From positions 1-64,000 of the forward strand of contig SVAU01000005.1 in the NCBI GenBank assembly GCA_015059245.1: a DNA stretch of 64,000 nt, written 5' to 3'. This stretch comes from Bacillota bacterium (lineage in GTDB: Bacteria > Bacillota_I > Bacilli_A > RF39 > UBA660). The notes under the pieces were generated by a model. That model was not told the DNA's origin, ran no database searches, and saw only the letters and a program-made list of their open reading frames with translations. This document shows positions 60,601 to 64,000 of this stretch, piece after piece. A program made the translations under genes and the position numbers. Positions within the stretch are counted from its first letter, which is position 1, and each line of letters starts with the position of its first letter.

Positions 60601-60828
60601 ATCAGGTATTCCTTTTTTAATAGATTTTCTAATACGTTCTTTCATTTCACCAGCAGCAGCTTTTGTAAATGTTAAAATAAGTAGTTCATTTACGTGTGTA
60701 CCTGAATTTAGAATACGCATTGTACGAGCTGTAAGTACGGCAGTTTTTCCTGAACCTGCTCCTGCTGATACGATTATGTTTGTTCCTGTTTTATCAATTG
60801 CTAGTTGTTGTTCTGGTGTCCATGCCAT
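57688..60828 (-). CDS. addA: AddA helicase-nuclease subunit
   Basis: 1046 residues, somewhat shorter than B. subtilis AddA. N-terminal Walker A SAGAGSGKT (21-29), LTFTKAAAGEMKERI (Ia), DEYQDTNDIQ (Walker B), GDIKQSIYRFRNANP, TIHKSKGLEYHVCY and LFYVALTRAKE are all SF1 motifs. The C-terminus is a PD-(D/E)xK nuclease: YHGIIDLMIEYEDKIDIIDYK (D and DYK). AddAB processes double-strand breaks for RecA. Overlaps addB by one base (TAATG), translation coupled through the GGTGAT SD. Confidence 0.95.
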   Translation of the reverse strand: MAWTPEQQLAIDKTGTNIIVSAGAGSGKTAVLTARTMRILNSGTHVNELLILTFTKAAAGEMKERIRKSIKKGIPDNPSLAKELELIDQAYITTFDSFALSVVKKYHYLLNISNDIGISDASIIDMQKIKIMDEVFDKYYENPNESFNKLIYDFCVKDDKDLKDYILKIATKIDAFPDREEYLSNYMDKYFSQSYINECITEYESLLKTKIKEIDKLSYKLSTYTDGSFNEKLTDYLSSLLNCKNLEEIISTVNLLGRMPILPRGSDDDTKKVRANLKTSIDELKETVNEYGTRETILESITTIKEYSKVIVDIIKDYLNAFHTYKEQNGIYDFQDIALLSIKVLKENESVRNELRDTFKEIMIDEYQDTNDIQETFIGMIENNNVYCVGDIKQSIYRFRNANPYIFKNKYDNYAVENGGFKIDLVKNFRSRREVLANINEVFNLVMDDIIGGAEYHESHQMVYGNTTYIEEGMTDYNYDFQILEYEEDEDKKYTNAEIEIFTIAKDIKDKIESKYQVFNKDDKVLRDITYNDFVILMDRTTDFDLYKKIFEYVGIPLTLYKDDKLNNSDDIYIIKNIIDYIVKINKKEFDTAFKYDFTSIARSYLFELSDQEIFNTFKDNKFTDNIIYETFKDLSNEITSTSITTLLERIIEKTNMYEKLIKVGNMDASIIRISKLFDIAANLSSLGYDIYTFSNYLNELLATDYDMKYSATSTGSNSVKIMTIHKSKGLEYHVCYYSGLYKGFNISDLKDRFLFDNKYGIITPYFKEGINESFIKHIVRYHYLEEEVSEKIRLFYVALTRAKETMILLTPKIEEEINDLDENNTIDITIRRKYRSFSDIMNSVKHNLIKYYKDINKDEINLSKQYLYNNKSLNKLETSSTEEFEVVPIKVEETPTITQEHFSKNTHELITKEISKNMKFGLKVHETLEYIDFKNPNLDLIDDNFIKGKIEKFLSHPLLSNLENANIYKEYEFIYNDDKAEYHGIIDLMIEYEDKIDIIDYKLNNIKDENYLKQLNGYKDYISKISNKEINIYLYSVIGETIEKL

Positions 60829-63221
60829 TACTCATCACCTCTTTCTTCTGCTTTTTTAGGTCTTTCTAGGATGTCATCTAAGTCAAGAGGATTTAACTCT
60901 ACTACATCATCATTAGTATGGAAACATATGTCTTTAAATTGACATAATGTACATCCATAGTTTACTTTTCCTATCTTCTTTGGTGCGATATCAAACTTGG
61001 CGTTTGTTATTAAGTCTGCACCTTCATTTATTTTATTCTCAGTTATTTCAGTTAACTTATCCATTTCTTTGGTAGATAATACTTTAGTATAGTGAGAATA
61101 TGAGAAATCTTTTGTTAGTTTCATACCTTTTATGATATTACTATCAGCGTATGATGTATCAAATTCAGATAATATAGATTGATCTTCGTTTGAATATCCT
61201 TGTAATAATAAGTTTCTCTTTTTTAGTTGTTCATAAGTCTTAGTCTTATCCACAGATACTTCATTATTTAATATTTTTTGAAGATAGAAACCAGCTACTT
61301 TTATATTTTTTAATCTTTTAGAATTTTTGGCTAAATATAAATATACTGGTAATTGCATACCTATACCATATGGTACTGTAGTTAAATCTAGATTAGGATT
61401 TCCTGTTTTATAATCTATTATAGCTACAATAGTATCTTCTTCACGTTCTTGGTATTTTATTTTATCTACAAAACCAATAAATTTAATAGAGATATCTCCT
61501 TTTAAATATACTTCTATTTGTTCTTCATGAAGTTCATCATGTAAGTTGGTAAAGTTTTCTTGATTTTGAATTACTTCTATTATAAATTTTAATTCTTCTT
61601 TTAATTTAGTTAGGAAGAATTTTTCTTTACTATTCCATTCATGTTCTAAACTATTTAATTCTTGATTCCATAATGTTTCATAATCGAAATCTTGATTAAG
61701 ACATTTTTCTAAAATAGCATGGAATAATGTACCTACTAATTGATAGAATGTTTCTTCATATATATTAAGTCTTAATACATTTCCTATGTAATAACTAAAT
61801 GGACATTTATAGTACTTGTCTAAACTTGAATAAGATAATGTTAATTTATTCTTTAAGAATTCATGTAAAGTATCTTTACTGATACCTGTAAATACATGTG
61901 AATAAGTATTGTAAGGTAGTTCTGTATAGTGTTTGTTTAATGTACTTAGTAGTTCTCCTTTAGTACCATATTTATAGTATTCATCAAGTAATGAAGTTAG
62001 TCTTATCTTATTGTATAATTCTGAGTTAGTAAGATCTTGTTTAGTAATTGTTACAACTTCATAGTTTAATACTTCATTTAAACTAGATATATTGAATTCT
62101 TCACCATTAGCTATATGTTTAAATGTTATAGTAAGATTCTTAATTGAATTAAGTTTATCTTCAATGATTTTCTTTTCTAAGTTATTTTTATCTACTGTTA
62201 AAGATAATGGTAATGCTTCTTTGTCTTTATCAGTTAAATATGATTCATCTTTATGAATGCTAGGTAGTACTCCTTGATTGAATGATACTGTAAATACATA
62301 TTCATCGTCCTCAAAAATAGTATCTTTTAGACTTACTTCATGTACTGATGAAGGAATATCTTTTTTAGATAACTTAGTATTTTTTAAATCATATTTTATT
62401 AAATCTATTACTTTAGTTTTATCTTCTTCAAATGTATATTTATTTATTACATTAATTATTTTATTGTAGATATCTTCTGACTCTTTTGAGTCTACGTATT
62501 CTTTTAATTGTTCCATAGTAGTAGATAAATCTTCGTTATATAATTCAAAGAATTTAGTGCATATAAAAGTACTATATACTGATTCAGATGAATCTAGAGT
62601 ATATGGTATTCCAAACATAGGAAATATTCTTTTTATAAGTTTTTTGTATTCATCATTTAAATTAGTTAGATATATCTTAGAGATACTTATACCATCTTTA
62701 ACTAGTTTACAAATACTATTAGCTATGTACTCTACTTCATCTTCAATGGTATTTAATTCATAAATAGTATGTGTGTATTTAGTTAAGTCATCTTGTTTAA
62801 TAGATACATTGTTAGATATAGATAGTTTATCTATTAAATATTGTATTTCTTTAGATATAGGTAGATTATAAAATACTATATCTTTATTAGTTAAAGTAGA
62901 TATAAACAACTTATTTATTTTTAATAAATTATTATCTATTAGGTCTTGTTTAAGTTTAGATAAGAAAGATAGTTTATCGTTACTATATTCTTTATTGTCT
63001 ATATAAGTTATATTGTCTAAATATATTTTGGCTATTTCATATTTAACATTATATTTATTCATAATGTAATATGATGTTTCTTCTTCATAGTCAAAGAAAT
63101 ATAATTTGTTAAATTCATTTATTGAATATATTTTTATATTAAGTAATTCATTATTTAATTTTTTTAATAAGTTCTTTTTATTAACACTAGATGTAATAAT
63201 TATTTGTCCATTTTTAAACAT
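60828..63221 (-). CDS. addB: AddB/RexB-like nuclease subunit
   Basis: 797 residues, short beside about 1166 in B. subtilis AddB. The N-terminal region (MFKNGQIIITSSVNKKNLL) has no Walker A, so it lacks the helicase ATP site, as in RexB. The C-terminus has the RecB-type nuclease: GTLFHAILEKCL, VGFVDKIKY, IIDYKTG and QLPVYLYLAK, with an Fe-S cysteine set: C in YKCPFSYYI and CTLCQFKDIC. Pairs with AddA. Its promoter is not obvious in the short gap before the GGDEF gene. Confidence 0.88.
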   Translation of the reverse strand: MFKNGQIIITSSVNKKNLLKKLNNELLNIKIYSINEFNKLYFFDYEEETSYYIMNKYNVKYEIAKIYLDNITYIDNKEYSNDKLSFLSKLKQDLIDNNLLKINKLFISTLTNKDIVFYNLPISKEIQYLIDKLSISNNVSIKQDDLTKYTHTIYELNTIEDEVEYIANSICKLVKDGISISKIYLTNLNDEYKKLIKRIFPMFGIPYTLDSSESVYSTFICTKFFELYNEDLSTTMEQLKEYVDSKESEDIYNKIINVINKYTFEEDKTKVIDLIKYDLKNTKLSKKDIPSSVHEVSLKDTIFEDDEYVFTVSFNQGVLPSIHKDESYLTDKDKEALPLSLTVDKNNLEKKIIEDKLNSIKNLTITFKHIANGEEFNISSLNEVLNYEVVTITKQDLTNSELYNKIRLTSLLDEYYKYGTKGELLSTLNKHYTELPYNTYSHVFTGISKDTLHEFLKNKLTLSYSSLDKYYKCPFSYYIGNVLRLNIYEETFYQLVGTLFHAILEKCLNQDFDYETLWNQELNSLEHEWNSKEKFFLTKLKEELKFIIEVIQNQENFTNLHDELHEEQIEVYLKGDISIKFIGFVDKIKYQEREEDTIVAIIDYKTGNPNLDLTTVPYGIGMQLPVYLYLAKNSKRLKNIKVAGFYLQKILNNEVSVDKTKTYEQLKKRNLLLQGYSNEDQSILSEFDTSYADSNIIKGMKLTKDFSYSHYTKVLSTKEMDKLTEITENKINEGADLITNAKFDIAPKKIGKVNYGCTLCQFKDICFHTNDDVVELNPLDLDDILERPKKAEERGDE

Positions 63222-63254
63222 AGTACCACCCTATTTAATTTTATCATAATAAAT

Positions 63255-63286
63255 AAAATAAGAGTAGGAATTATCTACTCTTATTG
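63255..63286 (-). terminator. Terminator of the diguanylate cyclase gene
   Basis: Minus-strand AATAAGAGTAG, seven-base loop, CTACTCTTATT then TTATTT. Confidence 0.85.
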
Positions 63287-64000
63287 GATAGTATATCTTT
63301 TAATTTGTACGTTATTTCGGCCTGATTCTTTTGCTTTGTATAATTGTAAATCTGCTGTATGTTGTAGTTGTGATCTTAACATATCTATCTTTTCTGGATT
63401 TTTAGGTACTAGTTTGATTTCTTTGCTTGGTACGTGTACTACTCCAAAACTACATGTGATGTTGATTGGTTGTCCTTCAAATACAATACTTGAATTAGCA
63501 ATACTTTCTCTTATTTGATTCATTCTTTGTAGAGTTACTGTTGCTGGAATATTTTTTAATACTACTAAGAATTCTTCTCCACCTATTCTGCCTACTAAAT
63601 CTTTAGGTCTTGACTCAGAATGACGTGTTTGTTGTTTTAAAGTATCTGCTATATATCTTAATACGTAGTCTCCTGCTAAATGACCATACGTATCATTTAC
63701 TCTTTTAAAGAAATCAGCATCTACTAAGACAGTTGAGAATTCTTCACCATTAGAAATACATTCACTTATGTATTCATTAAACTCTTTATAAGCAGCTTTC
63801 TTAATAATAAGTCCAGTTGTTTCGTCTGTTTGTAATTCTCTTTCTCTCTTTTTATAATCAGTAATTTCAACATATCTTGTTATGTAGTATGTATTAAATC
63901 CTTCATGATATGAAGTATTTAATATTTGATAAACTCTTTTTGAATCTGGATGAACTAATTCATTGTGTTTTTTTGATTTTATTGGTTTTAAATCATCTAC
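63281..64000 (-). CDS. PAS-GGDEF diguanylate cyclase, C-terminal part (cut by window edge)
   Basis: 239 residues visible; the 5' end lies beyond the window. The open frame continues to the edge with no stop. The first ~60 residues end like a PAS/PAC domain (YYITRYVEITDYKKRERELQ). The cyclase domain follows: VDADFFKRVNDTYGHLAGD, RIGGEEF (the GG[D/E]EF active site), CSFGV and LQLYKAKESGRN. The active residues are intact, so c-di-GMP synthesis is likely. The inhibitory RxxD site, five residues before GGEEF, reads RPKD (63599-63610), so product inhibition may be kept. Confidence 0.93.
   Translation of the reverse strand, partial: VDDLKPIKSKKHNELVHPDSKRVYQILNTSYHEGFNTYYITRYVEITDYKKRERELQTDETTGLIIKKAAYKEFNEYISECISNGEEFSTVLVDADFFKRVNDTYGHLAGDYVLRYIADTLKQQTRHSESRPKDLVGRIGGEEFLVVLKNIPATVTLQRMNQIRESIANSSIVFEGQPINITCSFGVVHVPSKEIKLVPKNPEKIDMLRSQLQHTADLQLYKAKESGRNNVQIKRYTIQ

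Noticed and set aside
1..64000. Reassignment of UGA to tryptophan (Mollicutes code)
   Set aside because: infB and the zinc-ribbon gene end in TGA at positions that match overlaps with the next gene, and Trp is encoded by TGG elsewhere, so standard code fits.
1..64000. tRNA, rRNA, CRISPR, IS element or attachment site
   Set aside because: No GC-rich cloverleaf, regularly spaced repeat, transposase or long inverted repeat was seen on either strand by eye.

Overview
The window is one strand of a strongly AT-rich, gene-dense bacterial chromosome. Standard code is in use: infB ends on TGA inside an ATGA overlap, and family ends fit TGA as a stop. Class B sortase, a sortable surface protein, CotJ coat genes, a Xfp-type phosphoketolase, the rimP-nusA-rnpM-infB-rbfA cluster and SD sites of the AGGAGGTGAT type all point to a low-GC Bacillota, most like the uncultured gut Bacilli (Erysipelotrichales/RF39-like). 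The rank is inference. There is no prophage, IS element, CRISPR array, rRNA or tRNA that I can see. No gap without a gene exceeds about 155 bases.

Layout. 1-7410: translation and transcription block on the minus strand, rimP-nusA-rnpM-infB-rbfA with its own promoter and leader hairpin, then (after a terminator) an acyltransferase-like gene, a methyltransferase-like gene, truB and the start of rpsO. 7480-11560: a membrane-anchored serine beta-lactamase-like protein, UPF0316 and zinc-ribbon membrane proteins, trmL, a thioredoxin-like protein, and a cotJB/cotJC pair. 11567-23116: two unknown cytosolic proteins, a surface protein with an NPDTG sorting signal divergent from a class B sortase, a 1391-residue unknown protein, and a CAP-domain envelope protein. 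23169-28436: an Ig-like membrane protein and an operon ending in a 906-residue coiled-coil protein. 28558-39200: PLP lyase, SDR, UvrD-like helicase, second CAP protein, phosphoketolase, sirtuin, lipid kinase.

39328-46229 is the most accessory-looking part: a divergent VWA / unknown / HTH locus, a cassette of three unknown proteins, an ORF6N-PLD protein and an orphan ATP-grasp protein. 46264-50364: PHP phosphoesterase divergent from a LysR regulator, metallophosphoesterase, thioesterase, membrane-anchored protein. 50390-63221: a 1296-residue unknown protein, a lipoprotein, and an operon led by addB-addA. The window ends inside a PAS-GGDEF diguanylate cyclase.

How it works together: ribosome maturation and initiation factors are co-transcribed under a probable NusA-sensitive leader; envelope proteins (sortase substrate, CAP and Ig-like proteins, lipoprotein) are concentrated at 14-34 kb; AddAB supplies recombinational repair. 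The best candidates for undescribed biology are the VWA/HTH locus (39.3-41.0 kb), the three-protein cassette at 41.0-44.1 kb with a possible relative at 56.0 kb, and the sortase with a cytosolic domain paired with its apparent substrate. Promoters are mainly of the extended -10 type (TGnTATAAT) with very short leaders.
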